Shown here piece by piece: positions 1 through 8,516 of a DNA stretch of 64,000 nt. The stretch is from RGIG2000 sp045612665 (GTDB lineage Bacteria; Bacillota; Clostridia; Oscillospirales; CAG-272). The notes beneath the pieces are model-generated. The model ran no database searches. It was given only the letters and a program-made list of their open reading frames with translations, and was not told where the DNA came from. Position 1 is the stretch's first letter. The number at the start of each line of letters is the position of its first letter. The translations under genes were made by a program, and so were the position numbers. Where the stretch lies: assembly GCA_045612665.1 (NCBI GenBank), contig JAZKZO010000038.1, positions 1 through 64,000 on the forward strand, written 5' to 3'.

Positions 1-153
1 ACCGAACTTCTTTGCAGCCTCTACTGCTCTTTCCTCAATGATGTCGCAGAATGCAACCATTTCAACCTCTGCAACCTTCTTGAGTGAAGGCATATGCTTA
101 CCGTTTGCGATACCACCGCAACCGATGATACCAATTCTTAATTTCTTTTCCAT
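1..153 (-). CDS. Gfo/Idh/MocA-family oxidoreductase, N-terminal part
   Basis: Only the first 51 codons lie in the window; the gene runs off the left edge. The translated start (MEKKLRIGIIGCGGIANGKH) has the Rossmann-fold GxGGIA dinucleotide-binding loop straight after the first beta strand, typical of the Gfo/Idh/MocA family of NAD(P)-dependent sugar or inositol dehydrogenases. The phrase ending in VAFCDIIEERA fits the second beta strand of the fold, where an acidic residue contacts the cofactor ribose. Substrate cannot be told from this piece. On the minus strand the start is preceded by GGAGGAATCCACAA, a usable ribosome binding site. Confidence 0.85.
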   Translation of the reverse strand, partial: MEKKLRIGIIGCGGIANGKHMPSLKKVAEVEMVAFCDIIEERAVEAAKKFG

Positions 154-246
154 TTGTGGATTCCTCCGTATATATTTGTTGTTATTTTTATTTTAACATA
201 CGCGCGTAACAAATGCAATATGTTTTTTCGTTTTTTATGCGCTTTT

Positions 247-726
247 TTAACCGATTTTTGCAATACCTGTAACAAGAACCTTACCGCTCGTATTTAACAC
301 GCCGTACGTATCGGTTGTGGCTATGCTTCCGGGGTTAAAAAGCTGAATTCTTCTTTCTCCAACATACTCGCACGCTTCAAGAGGCATATGGGTATGGCCG
401 AACAAAATCGCATCAACCTCAAGCTCTGCGCCTGCATATAAAATAGTGTCCTTGGTATATTTCACATTATATTTATCTCCGTGGCAAATCAGGGCTCTTA
501 TTCCGTCGAGGTCTAAAACCGATTGCTTTGGGGCTTCGGCACAAAAATCGCAATTTCCCTTTACACAAAAGAAAGTAAGGGACGGGAATTTTTCCTTTAC
601 AATTTCAATATCACGCAAGCCGTCGCCCAAAAATATAACAAGGTCGGCTATTCCCTTATGCGCCTCGATTGCCTTGACGATTTTTGAGGATGCACCGTGC
701 GAGTCAGAAAAAACGAGTATTTTCAT
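247..726 (-). CDS. YfcE/MJ0936-family metallophosphodiesterase
   Basis: A 159-residue calcineurin-like phosphoesterase of the small YfcE/MJ0936 type, which hydrolyses phosphodiester bonds using two metal ions. Visible metal-binding motifs in order are SDSHG (residues 7-11), LGDG (33-36), KGNCD (56-60), CHGD (81-84) and FGHTH (109-113), a complete set. Length is normal for the family. The start is set by AAAAGGAG just upstream. In many Firmicutes this family sits beside rph/rdgB, which is not the case here, so the neighbourhood gives no help with the substrate. Function beyond general phosphodiesterase is unknown. Confidence 0.88.
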   Translation of the reverse strand: MKILVFSDSHGASSKIVKAIEAHKGIADLVIFLGDGLRDIEIVKEKFPSLTFFCVKGNCDFCAEAPKQSVLDLDGIRALICHGDKYNVKYTKDTILYAGAELEVDAILFGHTHMPLEACEYVGERRIQLFNPGSIATTDTYGVLNTSGKVLVTGIAKIG

Positions 727-829
727 AAAATTCTCCTTTTGTTTGTTCTATACTATTGTAGCATCTTTTTATCGTTGTGTCAAGAAATAGCAAAGAGGCA
801 TAAAATGGTAAAAGCAAGGGGGTGTGTAT

Positions 830-1048
830 ATGAAAATTGATAAGGGCACTATAAATATGCTTCTAAAAATGAACGACGATATGCTTTGGAGCACTCTTAA
901 AATGGCATTTTCCCGTTCAGGGAGCAACATTGCAAAGGACATTAAGCGTCCCGAGGATATGAGTAAAATTCGTGATATATTGGCAGGGCTAACCGATGCC
1001 GATATTGAAAGGGTGAGCGAGTTACTTGGCAAGGGAGGCAAAAAATGA
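830..1048 (+). CDS. small hypothetical protein, first of a three-gene set
   Basis: A 72-residue acidic/basic helical protein without signal peptide or membrane segment. The ATG at 830 is preferred over a GTG two codons earlier because AAGGGGG at 815-821 is well placed for it. It overlaps the next gene by four bases (ATGA), so the two are translationally coupled, and a third gene follows two bases later. I do not recognise a domain. Co-translated trios of this kind occur as uncharacterised genes in Clostridia; a role in sporulation or envelope would be a guess. Confidence 0.7.
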   Translation: MKIDKGTINMLLKMNDDMLWSTLKMAFSRSGSNIAKDIKRPEDMSKIRDILAGLTDADIERVSELLGKGGKK

Positions 1049-1371
1049 GTGATAGCTCTTTTGAGGGTGCGCTTTCGGGAATTCTTGGAAACGATGAGCT
1101 AATGAGCAAGATTTCGTCTATTGTAGGAGCGCATTCAGGCAAAAAGGAAGATGCCTTGCCTGACGTTATGGAAGCGATTTCATCAGCACTTAGCGAGGAA
1201 AAATCTAAAAAATCCGAAGAAAATGTGCCTAGGAGTGTTTCTAAAAGAGGTTCTTCTATGAATTCACTACTAATTGCTCTTCGTCCATATTTAAGCGATA
1301 AAAGAGCCGAGCTTGTAGATCAGCTTTTAAAGCTAGAGAGCTTGACTGAATTGATGAAGCTTGCGAGGTAG
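1045..1371 (+). CDS. small hypothetical protein, second of the set
   Basis: A 108-residue soluble, mostly helical protein with a low-complexity Lys/Ser/Glu linker near residues 45-70 that separates two helical halves. The C-terminal half (LIALRPYLSDKRAELVDQLLKL) echoes the pattern of the first protein of the set, in that both are short helical modules with regularly spaced leucines. The ATG overlaps the stop of the preceding gene. No catalytic motif is visible and I do not recognise the family. Confidence 0.7.
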   Translation: MSDSSFEGALSGILGNDELMSKISSIVGAHSGKKEDALPDVMEAISSALSEEKSKKSEENVPRSVSKRGSSMNSLLIALRPYLSDKRAELVDQLLKLESLTELMKLAR

Positions 1372-1373
1372 AT

Positions 1374-1793
1374 ATGTATAGCAGATATTCAGGTGTTTCC
1401 ATTCCACAAAATTACGGTGGTTCAAGATTTTCGCATCTTGCTGAGGTAGAAACAAAAACTCATAGACCGACCACTACCGTTACGCCAATTAAAGCCTCAC
1501 CTGTGCCTATAATTGAGGACGAGTACGAGAAAATAGAGGCAGGTTATCAATTTGAGGAAGATATCGACGAATCCTCAGAGCAAGCAATAGATGAAGATGA
1601 GCAAGATGTATTTTTACAAGAGGATAAGGGCGAAAAAGCGCGTGATGACTTTTCTCTTGCTTCTCTGTTTTCTCATCTTGAAAAGGATGATATTCTTCTT
1701 TTGGGATTGATTTTGTTACTTATCAGCGACTCGTCCAAGGATAATTACGACGTTATTATGGTGCTTGCCCTGCTTTTGGTTGGTGGAAAATAA
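1374..1793 (+). CDS. hypothetical protein with acidic middle and hydrophobic C-terminal tail
   Basis: A 139-residue protein in three parts: an N-terminal stretch with the motif NYGGSRF (residues 14-20), a strongly acidic linker (about 50-95), and a leucine-rich hydrophobic C-terminus (LLLGLILLLISD...VIMVLALLLVGGK) that could be a membrane tail or hairpin. Similar NYSG-type N-termini joined to hydrophobic tails are found in uncharacterised clostridial proteins; I do not know their role. It follows the previous gene by two bases, and a bidirectional terminator directly after its stop closes the operon. Confidence 0.7.
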   Translation: MYSRYSGVSIPQNYGGSRFSHLAEVETKTHRPTTTVTPIKASPVPIIEDEYEKIEAGYQFEEDIDESSEQAIDEDEQDVFLQEDKGEKARDDFSLASLFSHLEKDDILLLGLILLLISDSSKDNYDVIMVLALLLVGGK

Positions 1794-1820
1794 AAAAACG
1801 CTATTTTTATAGCGTTTTTT
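1793..1820. terminator. bidirectional intrinsic terminator
   Basis: CGCTAT (1799-1804) pairs with ATAGCG (1809-1814), flanked by an A-run on the left and a T-run on the right, so it can act in both directions for the converging genes. It overlaps the stop codon of the minus-strand gene. Confidence 0.8.
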
Positions 1821-2655
1821 ATCTTTTTGGGGATAATGTGTCGATAAAAGCGGTAATTCTCTCTTTTGCTGTGGTCGGGCTTGTCTTGACGATAAGCTCG
1901 TTTTTTGAGCCTATTGGAATATTATAAACGATTTTCAATTTTCCGTTGAGTGCTCTTACTCGAGCAGTTATAAATTCATCCTCGCACAAGGCGTCCAAAA
2001 GCAAAATTTTAGATGCAAGCTGTGGATACAAAGTCAAAAGCTCGATAAGTGATGACAAGGATGAAATTCTATGATGATCGACACCGATTTCAAGCTCGGA
2101 ATTCTCTATTTTAAGCTCTATTGTGCTATTTGGACTAATTTCGGCAAGAGCTATCACAGTTGTCAAAATAAGTAGTTCGGCTTGAGGTGCGCCAAGCTTT
2201 ACAAAAGAGGGCTCAAGCGCCTCAAGACTTATGCACAAGTCAAGAAGCTCCTTTCTTAACAAAAGCTCATCCAAGGTATAACGGGCAACTTCGCAAACAT
2301 CGATGCATGTGTTCGAACTTGGCAAGCTCTTTTTGGAATACAGACACGTAACAGAGTCTTGACTATTATCAGGGGTGTCAAAGGGAATAAAGGTTGCCTC
2401 TATACTCTTTGTCCTAGACTTGCCGTCGATTTTTACGGCTACCGTAGGATACTCGGCGCTTGAAATTTTGATAAGCTCCATTCTTTTACTGTACATTGAA
2501 AGCTTTCTTAGAGTGCCGGCATCTATTATTTCAAAGATGCTTTGCCCTAAATCAAGTGTGGAAAACGACCTTCTTGCGACCGCGTTCATATGCAATATTT
2601 TGCCACTTGAATTGAATTTTATTTTAGGAAATGTCTTGGCTTCAAGAAGTTTCAT
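1819..2655 (-). CDS. hypothetical protein, possibly PAS-like N-terminus
   Basis: A 278-residue soluble protein. The N-terminal 110 residues (FNSSGKILHMNAVARRSF...) have the look of a PAS fold: a short beta strand, an N-A-A-R segment and a following strand pair. The rest is leucine-rich and might be a degenerate histidine-kinase core, but no phospho-acceptor His box, N-box or G-box is visible, so a kinase function is not supported. It is monocistronic, convergent with the small-gene trio and divergent from hprK. The start is supported by AAAGGAG upstream. Confidence 0.65.
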   Translation of the reverse strand: MKLLEAKTFPKIKFNSSGKILHMNAVARRSFSTLDLGQSIFEIIDAGTLRKLSMYSKRMELIKISSAEYPTVAVKIDGKSRTKSIEATFIPFDTPDNSQDSVTCLYSKKSLPSSNTCIDVCEVARYTLDELLLRKELLDLCISLEALEPSFVKLGAPQAELLILTTVIALAEISPNSTIELKIENSELEIGVDHHRISSLSSLIELLTLYPQLASKILLLDALCEDEFITARVRALNGKLKIVYNIPIGSKNELIVKTSPTTAKERITAFIDTLSPKR

Positions 2656-2673
2656 TATTTTCTCCTTTATTTA

Positions 2674-2702
2674 TTGCAATTTTTCTTTTTATATGTTAAA
2701 AT
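2674..2702 (+). promoter_or_regulatory. sigma-A type promoter of hprK
   Basis: TTGCAA (2674-2679), 17-bp spacer, TAAAAT (2697-2702), ending 40 bp before the hprK start codon. Confidence 0.65.
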
Positions 2703-2742
2703 CTTATTAGACATAAAGTCAATACTCAAAAACGAGGTTTTT

Positions 2743-3696
2743 ATGGAAGCTGTAAATCCAAAGTACTCAGTTCCTCTTTCGCAGATAATTCAAGACTTTA
2801 AGCTTGAAACGATTTATGCGCCAAAGAATATAAACGATATATTGATAACTCACCCTGACGTAATCCGTCCGGGACTTCCGCTTGCGGGATTTTTCGACTA
2901 TTTCGACCCTGCGAGAATTCAAATAATTGGCCGTGTTGAGTCTATTTATTTGAGTAAGCTCTCCCCTGCCCAAAGACTTAAAAGCATTGGTGCTTTCCTT
3001 GAAAAGAAGCCTGTTTGCATTGTTATAACAAGAAATATCGAGCCATTTTCCGAGCTTACTGAGCTTGCAAAGGATTATGAAGTGCCGATTCTTCGTACAA
3101 GCATGCCAACGAGCGATTTTACATCTGCTGTAATTTCCTCGCTCAACGTGCATCTAGCACCAAGAGTTACTCGCCACGGTGTACTTGTTGAGGTATACGG
3201 CTCGGGTCTTCTCATTCTCGGTGATAGCGGTATCGGTAAAAGTGAAACCGCAATTGAGCTTATCAAGCGCGGACACCGTCTTATCGCTGACGATGCCGTT
3301 GAAATAAGCCGTGTTTCCGAGAAAACTCTCGTAGGAAAAGCTCCCGAAATTATAAAATATTACATGGAGCTTCGCGGTATCGGTATTATCGACGTACGTA
3401 GGCTTTTCGGTATGGGTGCTGTTAAGGCGACCGAGAAAATCGAGCTTGTAATCAAGCTTGAAAAATGGATTGAGGGTAAAGCTTATGACAGAATGGGACT
3501 TGACAACGAGTACCACGAAATTCTTGGCATCAACGTTCCTGCAATCACAATTCCTGTGCATCCAGGCCGTAACCTTGCTGTTATTTTGGAAATTGCGGCA
3601 ATGAATTTCCGTTTAAAGAAATCGGGCTACAATACTGCCGAGGAATTTAACAAGCAGCTTGAGAAAGCACTTAACTTACCAACTGACAAGCAATAA
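2743..3696 (+). CDS. hprK: HPr kinase/phosphorylase
   Basis: A 317-residue bifunctional enzyme that phosphorylates HPr on a regulatory serine and removes the phosphate again, setting carbon catabolite repression through CcpA in Firmicutes. The P-loop GDSGIGKSE lies near residues 157-165 and is preceded by the family motif HGVLVEVYG (about 145). The HprK signature around MELRGIGIIDVRRLFG starts near residue 207. Length is normal. The start is placed at 2743 after ACGAGGT, because an in-frame upstream extension would overlap the promoter. A good terminator follows. The neighbouring alpha-galactosidase is a plausible catabolite-repressed target, but no cre site was identified. Confidence 0.95.
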   Translation: MEAVNPKYSVPLSQIIQDFKLETIYAPKNINDILITHPDVIRPGLPLAGFFDYFDPARIQIIGRVESIYLSKLSPAQRLKSIGAFLEKKPVCIVITRNIEPFSELTELAKDYEVPILRTSMPTSDFTSAVISSLNVHLAPRVTRHGVLVEVYGSGLLILGDSGIGKSETAIELIKRGHRLIADDAVEISRVSEKTLVGKAPEIIKYYMELRGIGIIDVRRLFGMGAVKATEKIELVIKLEKWIEGKAYDRMGLDNEYHEILGINVPAITIPVHPGRNLAVILEIAAMNFRLKKSGYNTAEEFNKQLEKALNLPTDKQ

Positions 3697-3697
3697 T

Positions 3698-3730
3698 AAA
3701 AGGTGGGAATTTCCCACCTTTTTATTTTTG
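3698..3730 (+). terminator. intrinsic terminator of hprK
   Basis: AAGGTGGGAA pairs with TTCCCACCTT, followed by a T-rich run. It can also serve the converging GH36 gene. Confidence 0.85.
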
Positions 3731-3744
3731 ATTTGGGTGGCGAC

Positions 3745-5940
3745 TTACGCTTCGGTAATATGATAGAGTCTTGATGGGTATGAGAAGAAATCGTAATCTA
3801 TCTTAATTCCGATATTCATAAGTGCTGCGCCGAGGTACTTCTCCTTTGATGCATTGATTTTGTACCACTTTGTTGGAACAAGTCCCTTTACGCGAACGAA
3901 TTCGGGAGCTGTGCAAGCATCGCTTTCATAGCGAACAGTGCAAACGAGCGCCTCGCTTCCATCTTGCTTTACAGTTTCCCAAGCACAGTAAAGGCTATCG
4001 TCCATCGTGTTATAAGGAGAGATGAGTCTATAATAATCGCCTCTTTGAATAAGCTCATAAAGCTCCTTGAATTCAACGATTTGTCGTTTGATTTCCTGCT
4101 TTTCCTCATCGGTCATCTTGTTAATGTCAAGCTCTAATCCGTACGTGCCAAAATATGCAACGTTTCCTCTAGTTTTAAGAGGTGTTACTCTTGCGTTAGA
4201 GTGATTAGGACAAACGGCAACGTGAGCGCCCATTGTGCTAACAGGATATGCAAAGGACGTGCCGTATTGAATTTTAAGACGGTCGATTGCATCGGCATTA
4301 TCACTTGTCCAAACCTGTGGCATATAGTAAAGCATACCGCAATCGAAGCGTCCACCACCGCCTGAACAGCTCTCGAAAAGGATATCGGGGAATGCCTGTG
4401 TTACTCTTTCAAGAAGCTCGTACGTGCCGAGCATAAAGCGGTGATATACCTCGCCCTGCTTTTCCGCAGGAAGATTTGCACTGTAAACGTCGGTCAAGTG
4501 TCTGTTAAAGTCCCATTTTACATAGGAAATATTTGCGCTCTTTAATACAGTTGAAATTTGCTCAAACAAATTATCTCTTACGTCGGCACGGGACATATCA
4601 AGAACGTATTGATGTCTTGAAAGCTGAGGCTCTCTTCCCGGCATTGCAAGCGCATATTCGGGATGAGCACGATAAAGGTCGCTATCCGGACTTATGCACT
4701 CAGGCTCAAACCAAATACCGAACTGCATACCGAGGTCATTGATTCTTTTTGCAAGATTTTCGAGTGTTCCTTGAAGCTTTTTCTCGTTTGGTGTCCAGTC
4801 GCCAAGTGCGCATCTGTCGTTATCACGCTTACCAAACCAACCGTCATCCATAACGAAAAGCTCTACTCCAAGCTCCGATGCATCCTTAGCCATAGAAACG
4901 AGCTTATCGGCATTGAAATCGAAGTAAGTTCCCTCCCAGTTATTGATAAGAACGGGGCGACGGGCATTTTTGAATTTTCCACGGCAAAGATTGTTTCTTA
5001 TTGCTCTATGGAAATTATTTGTCATATCGGCAAAGCCGTTATTGCTAAATACGAGGGCAACCTCGGGAGTTTCAAAGGTTTCGCCTGCGCCAACCTCAAA
5101 ATTGAAGTTTTCGGGATTGATACCTGCAACAACGCGAGTCTTTTCCTGTAAATTCTTCATAGCGGAAATTTCAAAATTTCCACTATACACAAGTGCAATT
5201 CCCCACGCTCTACCGTTTGATTCGCCTGCATCCTTATCGCAAACTATAACAAATGGATTGTGCATATGAGAGGATGCGCCACGCATACTTTCAACGCAAA
5301 CCTTTGCGTGATTGATTCTTGTTCTTTCGAGAATTCTCTCTCTTGTGTGTCTACCGTGGAAATAAAGCATATCGTATGAGCCACAAGGGAGATTGAGCGC
5401 CATTGAAAGCGCCTTTTCAAGATGAATTGATTTATTCGTTTTATTTTCAACAACTACACTACGGGTAATAAGGTCATATTCCTCAAAAACTCCGTAATAC
5501 ATATGGAAATAAATATCGTGAACGCTATCCTTAAGAGTTACGATAAGGGTTTCGGCGTTATCGCCGTAAAAGGCAGGAAGTCCCTTGATTGAATACTTGC
5601 CCTTCTCGATTTTTGCGCTTACGTATTTAGGCTCAGCACCGTATGAACCGTCAGAGTTGCGCACGCCCATAGTGGTAAGGCGGAAATCGCCCACGCCCGA
5701 CACGGAAATTTCCTGATGAGTTGCGTTATATGAATAACCTGTATCCTCCTTTTCGTAAGGATTCGGTGAGAAGGATGCGCCCCAATCGGATCTTGAAGCG
5801 TACTCCATATCCATATATTCCATTTTCTCTCCGTAATAGGTATTAACAAGCTGTCCTATATCATCAATTTTAAGCTGATACATAGTGTTTTTTGTTAGGA
5901 GAGTAAAGGTTTTATCGGTATCGTTTCTAATAATTGCCAT
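3745..5940 (-). CDS. alpha-galactosidase, glycoside hydrolase family 36
   Basis: A 731-residue cytoplasmic enzyme (no signal peptide) of GH36, which removes terminal alpha-1,6-galactose from raffinose-type sugars and galactomannan pieces with retention of configuration. The nucleophile motif KWDFNRH is near residue 475, the ESCSGGGGRFD motif near 525 and the acid/base motif SDNAD near 547, matching the spacing known for the family. N-terminal beta-sandwich, central barrel and C-terminal sandwich are all present at full length. AGAGGT lies before the start. It is monocistronic; no sugar transporter lies next to it, so the substrate must enter by a system encoded elsewhere. Confidence 0.93.
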   Translation of the reverse strand: MAIIRNDTDKTFTLLTKNTMYQLKIDDIGQLVNTYYGEKMEYMDMEYASRSDWGASFSPNPYEKEDTGYSYNATHQEISVSGVGDFRLTTMGVRNSDGSYGAEPKYVSAKIEKGKYSIKGLPAFYGDNAETLIVTLKDSVHDIYFHMYYGVFEEYDLITRSVVVENKTNKSIHLEKALSMALNLPCGSYDMLYFHGRHTRERILERTRINHAKVCVESMRGASSHMHNPFVIVCDKDAGESNGRAWGIALVYSGNFEISAMKNLQEKTRVVAGINPENFNFEVGAGETFETPEVALVFSNNGFADMTNNFHRAIRNNLCRGKFKNARRPVLINNWEGTYFDFNADKLVSMAKDASELGVELFVMDDGWFGKRDNDRCALGDWTPNEKKLQGTLENLAKRINDLGMQFGIWFEPECISPDSDLYRAHPEYALAMPGREPQLSRHQYVLDMSRADVRDNLFEQISTVLKSANISYVKWDFNRHLTDVYSANLPAEKQGEVYHRFMLGTYELLERVTQAFPDILFESCSGGGGRFDCGMLYYMPQVWTSDNADAIDRLKIQYGTSFAYPVSTMGAHVAVCPNHSNARVTPLKTRGNVAYFGTYGLELDINKMTDEEKQEIKRQIVEFKELYELIQRGDYYRLISPYNTMDDSLYCAWETVKQDGSEALVCTVRYESDACTAPEFVRVKGLVPTKWYKINASKEKYLGAALMNIGIKIDYDFFSYPSRLYHITEA

Positions 5941-5972
5941 AATTTACCTCTAATTATATATTTGTTTACTTT

Positions 5973-6001
5973 ATTTTACCATAAAATATAAAAATCTTCA
6001 A
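5973..6001 (-). promoter_or_regulatory. promoter of the alpha-galactosidase gene
   Basis: On the minus strand TTGAAG (5996-6001), 17-bp spacer, TAAAAT (5973-5978). The -10 is part of an imperfect palindrome (ATTTTA..TAAAAT, 5973-5987). Confidence 0.55.
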
Positions 6002-6009
6002 TATATTTA

Positions 6010-6038
6010 TTGAATTTATAGGAGTTTTATGATAGAAT
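6010..6038 (+). promoter_or_regulatory. promoter of the FNT-family gene
   Basis: TTGAAT (6010-6015), 17-bp spacer, TAGAAT (6033-6038). It is divergent from the alpha-galactosidase promoter, with the two -35 regions less than 10 bp apart. Confidence 0.6.
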
Positions 6039-6079
6039 ATATACACTAATGAGACTTTAAAAGAAAGGAAAACGAATTG

Positions 6080-6688
6080 ATGAAAAATGCGTTTTTGAAC
6101 TCGTTCCTTGCCGGTGTGTTCATTTCCATTGGCGGAACCGTGTTTATTTCCCTTGCGAGTGCGGGAAATAAGCTTGCAGGCGCAATACTTTTTGCCGTTG
6201 CGCTTCTCTCAATTTGTATACTCGGCTTGTTCCTGTTTACAGGAAAGGTTGGATATATGGTTGAGGATCACTCGAAAAATGCCGTTTTAGCTCTTCTTTG
6301 TGGGCTTGGCGGAAACTTTATAGGAGCTACTCTATTTGGTGTGCTTTTGAGCTATGCACTTCCAAGTGTACACGAATTTGCCGTTGGCATGTGCCAGAGT
6401 AAGCTCGATCTTAACTTGCTCGGTGTTCTCTTGCTTGCGTTTATGTGCGGAATTCTTATGTATACGGCTGTACATATTTACAAATTAGCAAAATCAATTG
6501 CCGGCATCGTGTTCTGTGTTCCCGTATTTATTCTTTGCGCGTTCGAGCACTCTATTGCGGATATGTTCTATTTTGCAGTTGCAAGAGCATTTACATTTGA
6601 GTATCTATTATTCATTGTAATTGTTATTATCGGAAACGCGCTCGGTGGAATGCTTATTCCGTTTGTACAAAAATTTGTAAAGCAATAA
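6080..6688 (+). CDS. formate/nitrite transporter (FNT) family channel
   Basis: A 202-residue membrane protein with about six transmembrane segments. The segment AFEHSIADM (about residues 155-163) matches the conserved FNT pore motif in which a central His gates small anions such as formate, nitrite, hydrosulfide or lactate; GNALGG near residue 188 is the second conserved loop. It is shorter than typical FocA or NirC (about 260-285 residues), mainly in the loops. The ATG at 6080 follows AAAGGAA and is preferred over a TTG one codon upstream. No pyruvate formate-lyase or nitrite reductase gene is nearby, so the anion is undetermined. Confidence 0.8.
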   Translation: MKNAFLNSFLAGVFISIGGTVFISLASAGNKLAGAILFAVALLSICILGLFLFTGKVGYMVEDHSKNAVLALLCGLGGNFIGATLFGVLLSYALPSVHEFAVGMCQSKLDLNLLGVLLLAFMCGILMYTAVHIYKLAKSIAGIVFCVPVFILCAFEHSIADMFYFAVARAFTFEYLLFIVIVIIGNALGGMLIPFVQKFVKQ

Positions 6689-6690
6689 AA

Positions 6691-6722
6691 GAAAAGCAAG
6701 TCTTAGGACTTGCTTTTTCGTT
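6691..6722 (+). terminator. terminator of the FNT-family gene
   Basis: AAAAGCAAGTC pairs with GACTTGCTTTTT around a short TTAG loop, ending in a T-run. Confidence 0.85.
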
Positions 6723-6743
6723 TATTATAGCCTGTTTGGAAAA

Positions 6744-6777
6744 TAAAAAAAGCAAGTCTTGCGACTTGCTTTTTTAT
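6744..6777 (-). terminator. terminator of the solute-binding lipoprotein gene
   Basis: AAAAAGCAAGTC and GACTTGCTTTTT around TTGC; works on the minus strand. The stem is the same as that of the terminator 50 bp to the left. Confidence 0.85.
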
Positions 6778-6788
6778 TTATGTAGCTA

Positions 6789-8369
6789 TTATTCTACTTC
6801 CTCGTAGTATGAGCCCCATGCAGTGTTCCAAGAGCCGATTGTAATTTCAGCCTGCTCCTGAGCCTCACCAAATACCTGTGTAAAGTTGTTGGTGTTGTTA
6901 GCATATGAACCTGTCTTAACGCTTCCAAGGAATCCGGACCAACCACAGGTCAATTCACCTGCGTCGTACATGATGTTAGCCATGATGTAATCCTTAACGA
7001 TTTCCATATCCTCTTCTGCTGTATCAATGCCCATCTTAGCCTCAAACTTTTCATAGTAAGCTTCCATGATAGTTTCAGAACCTGTCCATGCAAGAACGTC
7101 TACGAAGTAGCAAGACATTTCCTTGCTTACTGAGCACTTAGGAATGCAAACGAATGTAGCCTGTACGTTAGTTACAGGAAGTGCGTAGTTCTCCTGCTCC
7201 TCGTTGAGCTTAGGGAATGGAACAACGCCAAGTGCGAAGTCGATAGAACCGATGTTATCGATCTGGTGAGCAACCTCTTCGAAGAAGAGTACACGACCTT
7301 CAGTGAACGCAGGAGTAGCGTTAGCGCCCCATTGTCCGCCCCAGTTGGTTCTAGCCCAGTCAGTACCTGTCTTACACTCGATAATGTTAGCGATAACTGT
7401 ATCAATCTTTTCCTCGTCGAGGTCAAGAGCGATACGATACATACCTGTATCTGGGTCAACGTCAGCTTCCTTAATACCAGCATATGCGAAGAAACGTGCT
7501 ACGTTCTTTGTACCGTAACCGTAGATATCCTCGTCACCCTGCTCAGGATCACCGATGTTACCCTTAACCTGCTTAGAAAGGTTCTTGAGCATGTCATATG
7601 TCCAAGTGCCGTTCTTTACCTGTGTATAAAGCTGTGCAGAAAGACCCTCTTGAACGTCGTCAAGCATGTCTTTGTTAACGAAAATCATGTATGCAACCTG
7701 GTTATCTGAGAAGTCCATATCACCTGCTGCGAAAAGTGTACGATCGCAAACTGTGAATGACTCATAAGCAGCCTGGCTGAAATATGAATGTGAGAAATCA
7801 AGGTATTCACTATGATTCATATCATAGATAAGAGATACAAGAGCCTGACCCTCTTGAGCACGTGGGTAAGCAACCTCATAGGTTGTTTCCTTAGATGTCA
7901 TAGCGGTTGTAATATCGCTCGCTACGTTCTGGTTGTCTCTTGCCTCAATGTAGTTAACTGTTACGCCGTAAGTGTCAAAAATCAACGCCTGACGGTCGAT
8001 ATGTGCCTGATTGATAGCATCACCGAATGAGGTTGGGTTAAGCTCCATTTGTCCCCAAGGTGCGCCAGCAGTAGCACCGTATCTTGTAACGAGTACATTG
8101 AATTGGTCTGTTGGCCATGTTGTGATTACTGTTTCTTTTGATGTGAATCCGTTGCCATCGCCATATGTTGGTCCGCCAGGTCTGACAGGTTCACCACCAG
8201 TTGATGATGAATCGTCGCTTGAGCTTGATGAGTCGCCACTAGTTGATGATGATGGATCTTCACTTGAAGAAGATGAAGAAGTATCATCAGGATCAGGAGT
8301 TGGCTTACAAGCTACAATTGCCGGAATAAGCAAAAGCAATGCAAGGATAAGTGCGAAAATCTTTTTCAA
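6789..8369 (-). CDS. extracellular solute-binding lipoprotein (ABC family 1-like)
   Basis: A 526-residue secreted lipoprotein. The signal peptide ends in the lipobox AIVAC (Cys about residue 21) and is followed by a long Ser/Asp/Glu spacer (about 28-60) that would lift the binding domain from the membrane. The rest has the overall pattern of large carbohydrate- or peptide-binding proteins of ABC transporters. The start codon is TTG at 8369 (minus strand), chosen because AGGAGG lies 8-9 bases upstream and the signal peptide begins there. No permease or ATPase gene is adjacent, so its partner is encoded elsewhere and the ligand is unknown. Confidence 0.78.
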   Translation of the reverse strand: MKKIFALILALLLLIPAIVACKPTPDPDDTSSSSSSEDPSSSTSGDSSSSSDDSSSTGGEPVRPGGPTYGDGNGFTSKETVITTWPTDQFNVLVTRYGATAGAPWGQMELNPTSFGDAINQAHIDRQALIFDTYGVTVNYIEARDNQNVASDITTAMTSKETTYEVAYPRAQEGQALVSLIYDMNHSEYLDFSHSYFSQAAYESFTVCDRTLFAAGDMDFSDNQVAYMIFVNKDMLDDVQEGLSAQLYTQVKNGTWTYDMLKNLSKQVKGNIGDPEQGDEDIYGYGTKNVARFFAYAGIKEADVDPDTGMYRIALDLDEEKIDTVIANIIECKTGTDWARTNWGGQWGANATPAFTEGRVLFFEEVAHQIDNIGSIDFALGVVPFPKLNEEQENYALPVTNVQATFVCIPKCSVSKEMSCYFVDVLAWTGSETIMEAYYEKFEAKMGIDTAEEDMEIVKDYIMANIMYDAGELTCGWSGFLGSVKTGSYANNTNNFTQVFGEAQEQAEITIGSWNTAWGSYYEEVE

Positions 8370-8420
8370 TTTTCTATACCTCCTAAAAAATTTTTCAAAT
8401 TAGCATAATTCGCCATTAGT

Positions 8421-8449
8421 ATTATAGCAAATAATGTACAAAAAAGCAA
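8421..8449 (-). promoter_or_regulatory. promoter of the solute-binding lipoprotein gene
   Basis: Minus strand: TTGCTT (8444-8449), 17-bp spacer, TATAAT (8421-8426). About 50 bp precede the TTG start. Confidence 0.65.
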
Positions 8450-8478
8450 GATGTTTTTTCACATTTTTAGAGCAAAAT

Positions 8479-8495
8479 TGTGAATTTTTTGTGAA
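8479..8495 (-). promoter_or_regulatory. two TTCACA direct repeats at 11-bp pitch (Pho-box-like)
   Basis: Minus strand reads TTCACA-N5-TTCACA (8490-8495 and 8479-8484), 30 bp upstream of the promoter of the lipoprotein gene. The same hexamer occurs three times at the same pitch upstream of the response-regulator gene at 29060-29087. A role as a response-regulator binding site is inferred. Confidence 0.45.
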
Positions 8496-8516
8496 CGGTC
8501 AACAAAATCCGTAAAA

